NCBI RefSeq assembly: GCF_003205575.1
Contig: NZ_PYBW01000022.1
Span: 1 to 64,000, forward strand
From: Streptomyces tateyamensis
Lineage (GTDB): Bacteria > Actinomycetota > Actinomycetes > Streptomycetales > Streptomycetaceae
Direction of reading: 5' to 3'
DNA: 64,000 nt
In this document: positions 24,214-33,700 of the stretch, piece after piece
Numbering within the stretch: position 1 is the stretch's first letter
Layout: each line of letters starts with the position of its first letter
Position numbers and translations under genes: made by a program
Notes under the pieces: generated by a model
The model's database searches: none
The model's input: only the letters and a program-made list of their open reading frames with translations
What the model was told of the DNA's origin: nothing

Positions 24214-25590
24214 TCACGCCGCCTCCACCTCCGCCCGCTGCTGGAACTCGCGGACCACCTGCTGGTCGCGGAACGGCTCCAACCGGCGCCGGAAGTCGTC
24301 CAGGTACTCCATCCCGCGGTTCGAGCGCAGCCCGCCGAGCAGCCGCATCGCCTGGGTCCCGGTCTCGCAGGCCCGTTCGACCTCGCGCTGCTGGAGCTGC
24401 GCGGTGGCCAGCAGCACCAAGTCCACCGCCCGGCGGCGCACCCGGGTCGGCGGGTGCAGTTCGAGTGCGATCCGGGCCTGCCGCTCGGCCTGCTTGGCCT
24501 GCTCCAGGTCGCGGTAGCAGTGCGCCAACTCGTCGGCCAGGTAGGCCTCGTCGAAGTGCGCGATCCAGTCCGGGTCGTCCTCGGGGTTGCGCTGCTCCAT
24601 CGCCGCCACCGCCCGGGCCGCCACCAGCTCGCAGGACCGGGAGTCGCCCAGCAGCGCGTGGCCGCGGGCCTCGGCTGCGTAGAACATCGCCATCGCGGTG
24701 GGGGTGGCCACCGAGCGGGCACCCTCCTGGGCGGCGCGCGCGAGTTGGGCGATCTCGCGCGGGTTGCCCAGGGTGGCCGCCAGGTGGCTCATCGAGGCGG
24801 CCAGCACGTAGCCGCCGTAGCCGCGGTCGTCGGCCGCCTGAGCCAGCCTCAGGGCCTGGATGTAGTACCGCTGGGCGAGCCCGGGCTGCCCGGTGTCGAC
24901 CGCCATGTAGCCGGCCAGCTCGGTCAGCCGGGCCACCGCGCCGAAGAGCTGACGACCCGTCTCCTCCCGGTAGCCGCCACCGAGCAGGCCGGAGACCACG
25001 CTGTTCAGGTAGTGCACCACCACCGGGCGCACGTGCCCGCTGCCGAACCGGTGGTCGAGGTCGACCAGCATCTCGGTGGTGGCCCGGATCGCCGCCACGT
25101 CCGAGGGCCCGACCCGCGGGCCGCCGGCCCGGGCCACCACTGGGTCGGGCGGGGTGATCAGCCAGTCCCGGCTGGGTTCGACCAGGGCGGAGGCGGCCAC
25201 CGTGGCGCCGCCCAGGAAGTCGCGCCGGCTGACGTCGCTGCGCCACAGCTCGCAGACCTGTTCGACCGCACCGGCCAGGGTGGCGGCGAACTGCAGGCCG
25301 ACGCCGGAGGTGAGGTTCTTGCCGTCGGCCATGCCGATCTCGTCCACCGTGACGCCGCGGCCGAGCTTGCGGCCGAGCGCCTCGGCGATCACCTGGGGTG
25401 CCTGGCCGCGCGGTTGCTGGCCGCGCAGCCAGCGGGCGACCGAGGTCTTGTCATAGCGCAGGTCGAGTCCGTGTTCGGCGCCGCAGAGGTTGACCCGGCG
25501 GGCGAGTCCCGCGTTGGAGCAGCTCGCCTCCTGGATCAGCTGCTGCAGACGCTCGTTGGGCTGTCGTGCGACGAGTGGTCTCGCGGCCAT
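24214..25590 (-). CDS. Streptomycete TPR-type regulator
   Basis: A 458-residue protein strongly patterned like a widely conserved streptomycete regulator. The N-terminal 80 residues (NERLQQLIQEASCSNAGLAR, KTSVARWLRGQQPRGQAPQV) look like a DNA-binding helix-turn-helix. A middle DFLGGATVAASALVEPSRDWL segment precedes about 250 residues of TPR-like helices (GLAQRYYIQALRLAQAADDRG, ELAHCYRDLEQAKQAERQAR). It may be a developmental or global regulator of the kind found in spore-forming actinomycetes; the exact orthologue is not assigned. ATG at 25590 is clear. Confidence 0.82.
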   Translation of the reverse strand: MAARPLVARQPNERLQQLIQEASCSNAGLARRVNLCGAEHGLDLRYDKTSVARWLRGQQPRGQAPQVIAEALGRKLGRGVTVDEIGMADGKNLTSGVGLQFAATLAGAVEQVCELWRSDVSRRDFLGGATVAASALVEPSRDWLITPPDPVVARAGGPRVGPSDVAAIRATTEMLVDLDHRFGSGHVRPVVVHYLNSVVSGLLGGGYREETGRQLFGAVARLTELAGYMAVDTGQPGLAQRYYIQALRLAQAADDRGYGGYVLAASMSHLAATLGNPREIAQLARAAQEGARSVATPTAMAMFYAAEARGHALLGDSRSCELVAARAVAAMEQRNPEDDPDWIAHFDEAYLADELAHCYRDLEQAKQAERQARIALELHPPTRVRRRAVDLVLLATAQLQQREVERACETGTQAMRLLGGLRSNRGMEYLDDFRRRLEPFRDQQVVREFQQRAEVEAA

Positions 25591-26027
25591 GGGCTTCGCC
25601 TCCCCAGCGCCCCCGGGTTCCGGCCGGCGGGCGTCGACTCTGCTGCTCTGGTGTCGGCCGACGCGGGCGAGAGCTGCCCGACGGCGTGCCGACTACCCGG
25701 CCAGTGAAGGAACTTGAGGCCAGGTTAGCGATCAACGACACCATCGGGATACCCATGCGGACGACCTGTTTCCCATGCGCGCCCGGGCAAATGCTCCCGT
25801 GCGCCCCCGCTGCGCCCACCTGGCCACCCCCGGGCGAACGGCGTCCCAACGCCGCCCCAACGCCTGTCTGCGCGCCGAGTTGGCGCCATGGACCGCGCCA
25901 TGGTTCGCCACCCCCGCAGGCGCTGGCCGACTTTACGCGCCGCCCGCGTTGATCACCGGTTCGAGTGACATTCCCGTCGTCCGGCCACCGCCCGTAACCG
26001 GGTCCTGGGCCGCTAGTTGAGCAGCAC
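25591..26027. other. Divergent intergenic region, TPR regulator / Prim-Pol-like gene
   Basis: No gene seen in 437 bp. It contains repeated short words (cccatgcg twice near 25754-25780, gcgccatgg twice near 25884-25903) and a C-rich stretch at 25795-25870. Promoters for both divergent genes should lie here; none could be fixed with confidence. Confidence 0.45.
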
Positions 26028-26750
26028 GTGGATGAGACCCCTGCAGCCCCGGAACCGGGCAGTGACGCCAGACCGACCTCCCCGCTGCTGATCGAGGCGG
26101 TGCGGTACGCGGAGGAGCGGCACTGGGAGGTCGTGCCGGGCACCCACTTGGTGGACGGGGACGGACCGGCCCGCTGCTCCTGCGGGGCGGCCGACTGCCC
26201 GCTGCCGGGCGCGCACCCGACCGCCGAGGACTGGCAGCGGCGGGCCAGCGCGGGGCCCGGCGTGGTGCGCCGCTGGTGGACCGAGAGCCCGCAGGCCGCG
26301 ATCCTGCTGCCGGCCGGGCGCTCGTTCGACGCGCTGGACGTGCCCGAGCGGGCCGGCTGCCTGGCGCTGGCCCGGATGGAGCGGATGGAGCTGCAGCTGG
26401 GCCCGGTGCTGGAGACGCCGCCCGCCCCCGGCCAGCAGGGGCGGCGGCTGCTCTTCCTGGTACTGCCGGGGAGCCTGGCCAAGCTGCCGGAGATGCTGCG
26501 CAAGCTCGGCTGGGCGCCCGGGCGGCTCGACCTGACCGGCCGGGGCGAGGGCGACTGGATCGTCGCGCCGCCCTCGCGCAGCGGGCCGTACGGGTTCGCC
26601 CAGTGGGCCCGGCCGCCGTCCGCGCTCAACCGCTGGCTGCCGGACGCCGCGGAGCTGATCAACCCGCTTGCCTACGCCTGCGGCCGGGAGGCGCCCGCCG
26701 CACCGCGGCCGGTGGCGCTCGCCCCGGCCCAGCCGGCCCCGGTGCGCTGA
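26028..26750 (+). CDS. Stand-alone Prim-Pol-like (bifunctional primase/polymerase N-terminal) protein
   Basis: A 240-residue protein similar to the Prim-Pol N-terminal domain. ALRYAEERHWEVVPG-like start (here VRYAEERHWEVVPGTHL), the zinc-type CSCGAADCPLPGAHP motif and WWTESPQAAILLPAG are typical. The acidic catalytic motif appears weakened: SFDALDVPERAG where active enzymes have paired acidic residues. No helicase domain follows. Many streptomycetes carry such short chromosomal proteins of unknown role, so active priming should not be assumed. The GTG at 26028 is used. A 15-bp terminator follows. Confidence 0.8.
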   Translation: MDETPAAPEPGSDARPTSPLLIEAVRYAEERHWEVVPGTHLVDGDGPARCSCGAADCPLPGAHPTAEDWQRRASAGPGVVRRWWTESPQAAILLPAGRSFDALDVPERAGCLALARMERMELQLGPVLETPPAPGQQGRRLLFLVLPGSLAKLPEMLRKLGWAPGRLDLTGRGEGDWIVAPPSRSGPYGFAQWARPPSALNRWLPDAAELINPLAYACGREAPAAPRPVALAPAQPAPVR

Positions 26751-26775
26751 CCCGCCGTCAGGCCGGCGCACCGGC

Positions 26776-26809
26776 GAGGAGCGGACCCGGATCCCCGGGT
26801 CCGCTCCTC
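26776..26809 (+). terminator. Strong terminator (15-bp perfect stem)
   Basis: gaggagcggacccgg (26776-26790) pairs perfectly with ccgggtccgctcctc (26795-26809) around a 4-nt loop, 26 bp after the Prim-Pol-like stop codon. Confidence 0.85.
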
Positions 26810-27074
26810 GGCATGACCGGGCGCATAAGAGACCGGTGTACCCGGTGCGCGGCAGGGGGTAAGCCGCTCGTTCGTGTGACAGTGCGAGGGGGTTGGGGCG
26901 AGGTGCCGAGGGGATGAATCACCGCGAGGCGCCGAGCTCACAAACTGCGACGAAAGGGGCATGCCGGGGGCCGATGACACACCGGGGGTCAGGGACGGGG
27001 GGACTGCCGGAGGGGACGCCTGGACGGGGAAGCCGGGCGGTGGCACCGGGAGGGATCGGGGGAACCGGGGGGTC
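26810..27074. other. G-tract-rich spacer between two terminators
   Basis: No protein-like frame. From about 26946 to 27074 the plus strand has many runs of four to six G at short spacing, enough to fold into G-quadruplexes. The segment lies downstream of both flanking genes, between the Prim-Pol-like terminator and the iron-regulator terminator. Confidence 0.5.
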
Positions 27075-27104
27075 GGGTCCGGCACGTGGGGACGTGCCGG
27101 GCCC
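27075..27104 (-). terminator. Terminator of the iron-regulator gene
   Basis: gggtccggcacgt and acgtgccgggccc form a 13-bp stem with one G-U wobble and a 4-nt loop, about 20 bp past the regulator stop codon. Confidence 0.8.
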
Positions 27105-27123
27105 GAAGCACGCCCCGCCGCGG

Positions 27124-27819
27124 TCAGAGCGGCTGCGCCACGAAGACGTGCGCGGCGATCTCCTTGCCCAGCTCCGCGGCCTGCTCGCCGACCCCGACCA
27201 GAACGCCGCCGACGGCCGGCGCGACCGTCACCGTGGCACCGGGGCGGATGCCGGCCCGGCGCAGGGTGCGCATCAGCTCCTCGTCGGTCTGGATCGGCTC
27301 GCCGATCCGGCGCACCACCACGTCGGCCCCGCCCGCGCCCGGGCGCAGCGCGTCCAGGCTGACCAGCGCGGCGTCGAAGCCCTCGCCCTCGGCCTTGGCG
27401 TCCCCGAGCTCGTCCAGGCCGGGGATCGGGTTGCCGTACGGCGACTGGGTCGGGTGGCCGAGCATGGCGAGCACCTTGCGCTCGACCGTCTCGCTCATCA
27501 CGTGCTCCCAGCGGCAGGCCTCCTCGTGCACCTGCTCCCACTCCAGGCCGATCACGTCCACCAGCAGGCACTCGGCGATCCGGTGCTTGCGCATCACCCG
27601 CACCGCCAGCCGGCGGCCCTCGTCGGTGAGCTCCAGGTGGCGGTCGCCGGCCACCTGGAGCAGGCCGTCGCGCTCCATCCGGCCGACCGTCTGGCTGACC
27701 GTCGGACCGCTCTGCTCCAGCCGCTCGGCGATCCGGGCCCGCATCGGGACGATGCCCTCCTCCTCCAGCTCCAGAATGGTGCGAAGGTACATCTCAGTCG
27801 TATCGATCAGCCCAGACAT
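27124..27819 (-). CDS. dmdR1: Iron-dependent DtxR/IdeR-family repressor (DmdR1 type)
   Basis: A 231-residue Fe(II)-activated repressor of siderophore and iron-uptake genes. The winged helix (LIDTTEMYLRTILELEEEG, ARIAERLEQSGPTVSQTVGR) spans residues about 5-70. The metal ligands match DtxR/IdeR numbering: Met10, Cys102, Glu105 and His106 (primary site), and His79, Glu83 and His98 (ancillary site). A C-terminal SH3-like domain (VTVAPAVGGVLVGVG) follows. It is divergent from the SIS-domain gene, as I recall for S. coelicolor dmdR1. That gene is reported to be overlapped by an antiparallel gene, adm; a long plus-strand frame (26893-27960) covers it here too. Confidence 0.95.
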   Translation of the reverse strand: MSGLIDTTEMYLRTILELEEEGIVPMRARIAERLEQSGPTVSQTVGRMERDGLLQVAGDRHLELTDEGRRLAVRVMRKHRIAECLLVDVIGLEWEQVHEEACRWEHVMSETVERKVLAMLGHPTQSPYGNPIPGLDELGDAKAEGEGFDAALVSLDALRPGAGGADVVVRRIGEPIQTDEELMRTLRRAGIRPGATVTVAPAVGGVLVGVGEQAAELGKEIAAHVFVAQPL

Positions 27820-27991
27820 CGCCGCCGGCTCCGTTCCTCGGTGTCCTCACCGCCAATTCTTGCGTACGCCGGTCCCAACCAAGCCCGCGCGCCGTCCCTT
27901 CCCGTCGGTTTCGTCCCTGTTGACAGCGATGGTGCGCAGGCAGAAGCCTGCTCGCCGTAGCTTTCTCCACTGGCCTAGAGGGAAGATCTCG

Positions 27992-28741
27992 ATGAACGAC
28001 CTGGTCGGGCAGTACTTCGACACCGCGGTGGACCACCTGCAGCGGATCCGCACCGAGGAGGCGCACGCGATCGAGCGGGCGGCCGAGCTGCTCGCCGAGG
28101 CGGTGGCCGAGAACCGCCGGATCTTCTCCTTCGGGGCCGGCCACTCCTCGCTGCCGGCCCAGGACGTGGTCTACCGGGCCGGCGGCCTGGTGGTCTTCAA
28201 CCTGCTCAACGTGCCCGGGATGACCGGGGTGAACGTGATGCCGGCGCCGCTGGGCAGCGCGCTGGAGCGGGTCTCCGGGCTGGCCACCGCGACCCTGGAC
28301 CTGACCCCGGCCACGGCCGGCGACCTGCTCTTCGTCATCTCGCTCTCCGGCCGCCAGGTGATGCCGGTGGAGCTGGCGATGCACGCGCGCTCGCGCGGGT
28401 TGCACGTGGTGGCGGTCACCTCGCTCGCCTACCCCGGGCAGGTGAGCTCGCAGCACCCGTCCGGCAGCTACCTGAAGGACCACTGCGACGTGGTGCTGGA
28501 CAGCAAGATCGCGGTCGGCGACCACGAGCTGAGCCACCCGGGGGTGGAGACCGGCTTCGGCTCGGTCTCCACCCTGGTGACCAGCGCGCTGATGCAGGCG
28601 GTGGTGGCCAGTGCGGTGGGCAAGCTGGCCGACCGCGGCATCACGCCGCCGCTGTTCCGCTCGGGCAACGTGGACGGCGGCACCGACTGGAACGCCAAGC
28701 TGATGGCCGAGCACGCCGACCGGATCTACTACGCCTTCTGA
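27992..28741 (+). CDS. SIS-domain protein (sugar-phosphate isomerase/binding type)
   Basis: A 249-residue SIS-domain protein of the UPF0309 kind, predicted to bind phosphosugars and related to MurQ/GmhA-type enzymes. Segments RRIFSFGAGHSSLPAQDVVYR, LLFVISLSGRQVMPVELAMHAR and VVAVTSLAYPGQVSSQHPSG (each quoted within 20 residues in part) mark the fold. The ATG at 27992 follows GAGGGAAGATCTCG. The divergent dmdR1 and this gene share about 170 bp of upstream sequence. The substrate is not known. Confidence 0.9.
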   Translation: MNDLVGQYFDTAVDHLQRIRTEEAHAIERAAELLAEAVAENRRIFSFGAGHSSLPAQDVVYRAGGLVVFNLLNVPGMTGVNVMPAPLGSALERVSGLATATLDLTPATAGDLLFVISLSGRQVMPVELAMHARSRGLHVVAVTSLAYPGQVSSQHPSGSYLKDHCDVVLDSKIAVGDHELSHPGVETGFGSVSTLVTSALMQAVVASAVGKLADRGITPPLFRSGNVDGGTDWNAKLMAEHADRIYYAF

Positions 28742-28861
28742 TCCACCATCGGGCGCAGGGAAGTTCAGCCTGGCGAAAAGGCGCGTCCGCACCCTGTGCC
28801 CGCCCCGGGCCAACGCTCATACTTCGAGCAGCGGACAGCACGCTCACGCGGGGGGCAGCAG

Positions 28862-29788
28862 ATGGCGGGCGGCGGCGAACCGACCGATCCGGTCAGCGAG
28901 CAGCGGCTGCTGCCGGAGCTGTTCCGGCTGGCGGACGGCGCCTCGCTGCTCGGCCAGCGCCGCGCCGTCTCGCTGGTCCGCTGGGAGCTGGCGCTGCTGA
29001 CCGGCGCGGCCGCCCTGGCCGCGCTGGGCCCGGCGGCCTGCTCCTGGGCGGCGGCGGCCGGCTACCTGGCGGCCGCGGTGCTGGCCGCGCTGCTCACCCG
29101 CCAGCAGCCGCAGGGCCTGTGGTACGAGGGCCGGGCGGCCGCCGAGTCGGTCAAGACGCTGGCCTGGAAGTACGCGGTGCGGGCCGACCAGGGCCGCCGG
29201 CCGCCGACCGGGCCGCCCGATGCGGAGCGCCTGTACCACCGTCAACTGGCCGATCTGCTCCGAGCGTTCCGGGACAGTCCGGTGCTGCCCGCGGACCCCG
29301 GGCAGCACACCGTGGTGACCGAGGCGATGCGCGAGCTGCGGGCCCAGCCGCTGGCCGTGCGGCGCGAGGTCTACCTGCGCGAGCGGGTGGAGGCCCAGCG
29401 GGCCTGGTACCGGGACAAGGCGGCGCACTGCGACCGGGCCGGCCGGCTGACCGACTGGCTGGGCGTGCTGCTGCCGGGCCTGGCGCTGCCCGGCGCCGTG
29501 CTGCGGGCGCTGGGGCTGCTCGGCCTGGAGCCGCTGGGCGCGCTGTCCGCGCTGGCCGCCTCGGTGATCGCCTGGAGCCAGCTGCGCCAGTACCGCCCGC
29601 TGGCCGCCGCCTACCGGCTGGCGGCCGAGGAGCTCGCCCTGGTCCGCGAACAGCTGGCCGGCCTGGACCCGGCCGCCAAGGGCTCCGAGGAGCTCTGGGC
29701 GCGCCTGGCCCGGGACGCCGAGGACGCCGTCTCACGCGAGCACACCACCTGGCAGGCCCGGCGGGAGGTGCGCGATCCGGGCGACTGA
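28862..29788 (+). CDS. SLATT/DUF4231-type membrane protein
   Basis: A 308-residue membrane protein with two hydrophobic hairpins (near residues 40-75 and 195-235) and the signature WYEGRAAAESVKTLAWKYAV. A second block, REVYLRERVEAQRAWYRDKA, gives a SLATT_3/SLATT_1-like tandem. SLATT proteins are 2TM effectors proposed to perforate or signal at membranes in bacterial conflict systems. ATG at 28862 follows GGGGGGCAGCAG. It is 47 bp upstream of the hydrolase gene and probably co-transcribed. A paralogue lies at 50439-51347. The effector role is inferred from the family only. Confidence 0.8.
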   Translation: MAGGGEPTDPVSEQRLLPELFRLADGASLLGQRRAVSLVRWELALLTGAAALAALGPAACSWAAAAGYLAAAVLAALLTRQQPQGLWYEGRAAAESVKTLAWKYAVRADQGRRPPTGPPDAERLYHRQLADLLRAFRDSPVLPADPGQHTVVTEAMRELRAQPLAVRREVYLRERVEAQRAWYRDKAAHCDRAGRLTDWLGVLLPGLALPGAVLRALGLLGLEPLGALSALAASVIAWSQLRQYRPLAAAYRLAAEELALVREQLAGLDPAAKGSEELWARLARDAEDAVSREHTTWQARREVRDPGD

Positions 29789-29835
29789 GGACCTGCACCC
29801 ACGTCCGTGATCCCCCAGGCCATTGGAGGCCCCGC

Positions 29836-30705
29836 GTGCAGCCGCTCCCGGTCCACACCGACGACGGGCGAGTCCTGGCGGTGCAGAGCTTCGGAGATCC
29901 GGCCGGACGGCCGGTCTTCCTGATGCACGGCACCCCCGGCAGCCGGGTCGGCCCGCTGCCGCGCAGCACCGTGCTCTACCACCTGGGGGTCCACCTGATC
30001 TCCTTCGACCGTCCCGGCTACGGCAGTTCGGACCGGCTGCCGGGCCGTCAGGTGGCCGCCGCCGCGCTCGACGTGCGCACCATCGCCGACCGGCTGGGCC
30101 TGGACCGGTTCGCCGTGGTGGGCCGCTCCGGCGGCGGCCCGCACGCGCTGGCCTGCGCGGCGCTGCTGCCCGACCGGGTGCACCGGGTGGCCGCGCTGGT
30201 GAGCCTGGCCCCGCACGACGCGGAGGGGCTGGACTGGTACGCGGGGATGACCGCGTCCAACATCCGCGACTACCGGGCCGCCGAGCGCGGGCACCAGCGG
30301 ATCGCCGCAGCGATGGAGCAGCGGGCCCGCCGGATCCGCGACGATCCGGCCACCCTGCTGGCCGGACTGCGCCGCGAGCTCTCCGGCACCGACCAACTGG
30401 TGGTCGCCGACAGCGAGTTCCGCCGGATGCTGCAGAGCAACTACCGCGAGGCGTTCCGGCGCAACGCGGACGGCTGGATCGACGACGTGCTGGCCTTCAC
30501 CACCGACTGGGGGTTCCGCACCCAGGACGTGGGCACGCCCACCTGGATCTGGCACGGCGCGGACGACCAGTTCTCCCCCGTGGACCACTCGCGCTGGCTG
30601 GCCGCGCGCATCCCGGGCGCCACCTTCTTCCTGGAGCCCGGGGCCTCGCACTTCAACTCGTTCCGGGCGCTCACCCCCGCGCTGCGCTGGGCGGCGGGGG
30701 GCTGA
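29836..30705 (+). CDS. Alpha/beta hydrolase
   Basis: A 289-residue alpha/beta hydrolase. The oxyanion region is HGTPGSRVG, the nucleophile elbow is VVGRSGGGPHALA (Ser in G-R-S-G-G), the acid lies in WHGADDQFSP and the catalytic His in PGASHFNSF. The GTG at 29836 follows TTGGAGG by 7 nt; longer frames upstream overlap the SLATT gene out of phase. It converges with fxsT, whose stop is 12 bp away. Esterase, lipase or haloperoxidase-like activity is possible; the substrate is unknown. Confidence 0.88.
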   Translation: MQPLPVHTDDGRVLAVQSFGDPAGRPVFLMHGTPGSRVGPLPRSTVLYHLGVHLISFDRPGYGSSDRLPGRQVAAAALDVRTIADRLGLDRFAVVGRSGGGPHALACAALLPDRVHRVAALVSLAPHDAEGLDWYAGMTASNIRDYRAAERGHQRIAAAMEQRARRIRDDPATLLAGLRRELSGTDQLVVADSEFRRMLQSNYREAFRRNADGWIDDVLAFTTDWGFRTQDVGTPTWIWHGADDQFSPVDHSRWLAARIPGATFFLEPGASHFNSFRALTPALRWAAGG

Positions 30706-30717
30706 GCCGGCCCGGGG

Positions 30718-33700
30718 TCAGACCGGCTGCGGCTCCAGGTCCCGGTTGATCCGCTTCCAGCCGCGGGCCGCGACCGTGTTCGGGTGCTCCTCGCCGAGCT
30801 GGCGGATGAACTCGGTCACCGCCTTGCTTCGCAGTTCGGCGGCCTGGTTGACCCGGCCCTGGGCGCGCAGGGTGACCGCCAGGTTGGCCTGGCAGACCAC
30901 CGCGTCCGGGTGCCGGGCGCTGTACCGCCCGACCAGCCCGCGGTGCGCCGCCTGCTCCAGCGACTCGGCCTCGCCCAGGTGGCCGAGGTCGCCGTAGACG
31001 TTGGCCAGGTTGATCATCCCGTTCAGGGTGAACGGGTGGTCGGCGCCGAGCACCTGGTTCAGCGTGGCCACGGTGGTGCGGCCCAGCTCCAGCGCCTCCG
31101 TCAGGCCCTCGCTGCCGCGCAGGTAGATCACCAGGTTGTTGGCGCAGGCCAGGGTGAACGGGTGCGCGTGGCCGAACAACTGCTGGTGGCCGACGAAGAC
31201 CTGCCGGGCCAGGTCGCGGGCGGCGTCCTTGTCGCCGCCCGCGCTGTAGTCGGCGGCCAGGTTGAGCGCGCAGGCCAGGGTGTCGGGGGCGTTCTCGCCG
31301 TACCGCTCCAGGTAGCGCTCGTAGGTCTCCTTGGTGAGCCGGCGCGCCTCGGCCTGCCGGCCGGACTTGCGCAGCGCCACCGCGAGCGCCTTGGCGTTGC
31401 GCAGGATCTCCGGGACGTCGATGTCCAGGGTCTCCGAGTAGGCCGCGTCGACTTCCTGATGGATCGTCACTGATCCCTCATAGTCGCCCTGTTCGCGCAG
31501 GTCGCGGGCGAGGTTGGACTTGCTGGACAGGGTGTAGGGGTGCTTGGGTCCGAGCACCATGGTGCGCCGGTCCAGGGTGTCCTGGTCCAGTTCCTGGGCC
31601 GCCTTGGAGTCGCCGACCAGGCGGAAGTCGATGGCCAGGTTGTTGGCGATGGACAGGGTGCGCGGGTGGTCCTCGCCGAACTGCTCGCGGAACCGCTCCA
31701 GGATCTCCCGGTCCAGCTCCAGGGCGCGGGCGAACTCGCCCAGCGCCCGCCGGTCGGCGCTCAGCGAGCCGGCCGTCATCAGGGTGTAGGGGTGGAACGG
31801 GCCGAGCACCCGGCGCTGGCGCTCCAGGGTGTCCTCGTCCAGCTCCATCGCGCTCGCGTACTGGCCCTGCGAGCGCATCACGTTGGCCAGTTGGAAGCGG
31901 AGCAGCAGGGTCTGCCGGTCGTCCTCGCCGAGCTTGGCGGTCCAGGCCTCGTCCAGCAGGTGGCCGATCCGGCGGGCCTGGGCGTACTCGCCGCGCTTCC
32001 ACAGGTAGCGGACCCGGTCGATCATCAGCTGGCGGGTGTCCGGCTCGTCGCAGTCGTGTGCCCGGGACGGCGACAGGTGCGGCCAGATCTCCTCGAAGGA
32101 GGGCCAGTTGGCCGGGTCGTCGGTGTCGCCGACGACCGGGCGGGCGCCGATCAGGATCCGGTGCACCTCGTGGATCGTGGTCTCCCGGTCGTCCGGGGTC
32201 ATCTCGGACCGGATCACCTCCTGGACCAGGCGGTGCACCTGGATCGAGTTGGCGCCCGCGTCCACCTTGGCCAGCGCGTACCGGCCGATCGCCTGGATCA
32301 CCCGGCCGAGCAGGAACTTGTCGCTCAGCCCGGGGTCGTAGGGGGCCAGCGCCCGGATCATCTGGTCGCTGTAGAACAGGTTCATCGAGATCGGCTCGGG
32401 CGCGAAGTAGGCGCACAGCTGGAGCATCCGGGCGGCGGCCGGGGACTGCTCGCGCAGCCGGGCGATGGAGACCCGCCAGGTGGCGCCGACCGTCATCGGG
32501 TAGTCCACCGGGCGGTCCAGCTCCAGCACCCGGGCCGCCTCGTTGCGCAGCGCCGCGATGTACTCCGGAACCGGGGTGCCGGTGGCCTTGAGCCAGGCGC
32601 CGGCCACCTCCACCGCCAGCGGCAGGTCGCCGACCGCCTCGGCCACCGCGTCCGCGTCGCTGCGGCCCAGCGCGCCCGCGGTGCGCCGGGTCAGGTGGTC
32701 GATGCTCTCCGGGCGGGTGAAGACGTCCATCACCAGCGCCTCGGCGTGGGTGGACCAGGCCTGGTTGCGCGAGGTGACCAGGATGTGGCCGGTGCCGCCG
32801 GGGAAGTAGCGCCGGATCTCCGACGGTTCGTCGGCGTTGTCGAAGATCAGCAGCCAGCGCTTGGCCTTCTCGCCGCGGCGCAGCGCCTCCAGGGCCAGGT
32901 CGGCGGCGTGGGCGACCGGCTCGTTGGTGGAGCGGCCCAGCCGGCGGGCGAGTTCGGCCAGCTGGCCCTGGATCTCCTCCTCCTGCTCGGCGGAGATCCA
33001 CCAGACCAGGTCGTAGTCGGCCATGAACCGGTGCGCGTACTCCAGCGCCACCTGGGTCTTGCCGACGCCGCCCAGCCCGTACAGGGTCTGCGGCACCGGC
33101 AGCACGGCGGTGGCGCCGCCGCCGAGCTGGTTGCGCAGCCGCTCCAGCACCTCGGCCCGGCCGGTGAAGTAGCTGTTGCGCGGCGGCACGTTCCAGACCT
33201 CCGGCTGGGTGCCGGGGAAGCGCGGGCCGCCTGCGGTGTCCACGCCCGGCACCTCCTCCCGGCCCAGCGCCTTGACCAGGGCGGCCAGCGCCTGCGGCTC
33301 CTTGAGGTTGACCAGGTCCACCGGGTTGCGGCTGCTGAACGGCGCGGCCAGCGGGGTGGCGCCGACCCGGACCGGGATCAGCTGGCGCCGGGTGCCGGAC
33401 GGGTCGGAGCCGACCACCGACTCCCACAGTGCCCGGGCCTGCGGGGAGCGCAGGTAGGCGGGCGAGAGCACGGCGACGGTGCGGAAGGCGGCGTCCACCG
33501 AGCGCTCGGTCTCGACCCGGGTGTCGGCGCCCGCGCCGACGTCCCGGGGCAGCACCCGGAAACCCGCCGCGCCCAGCACGTACTCGATCCAGTCCGCCCA
33601 CATCCGGTCCTCGGGCACGTAGCTGAGGTAGATGTCGGCGGGCACGGTGGCCCGGCGCCGGGTGAACGCCTCCACGTAGCGCAGCCGCACCTCCTCCTGC

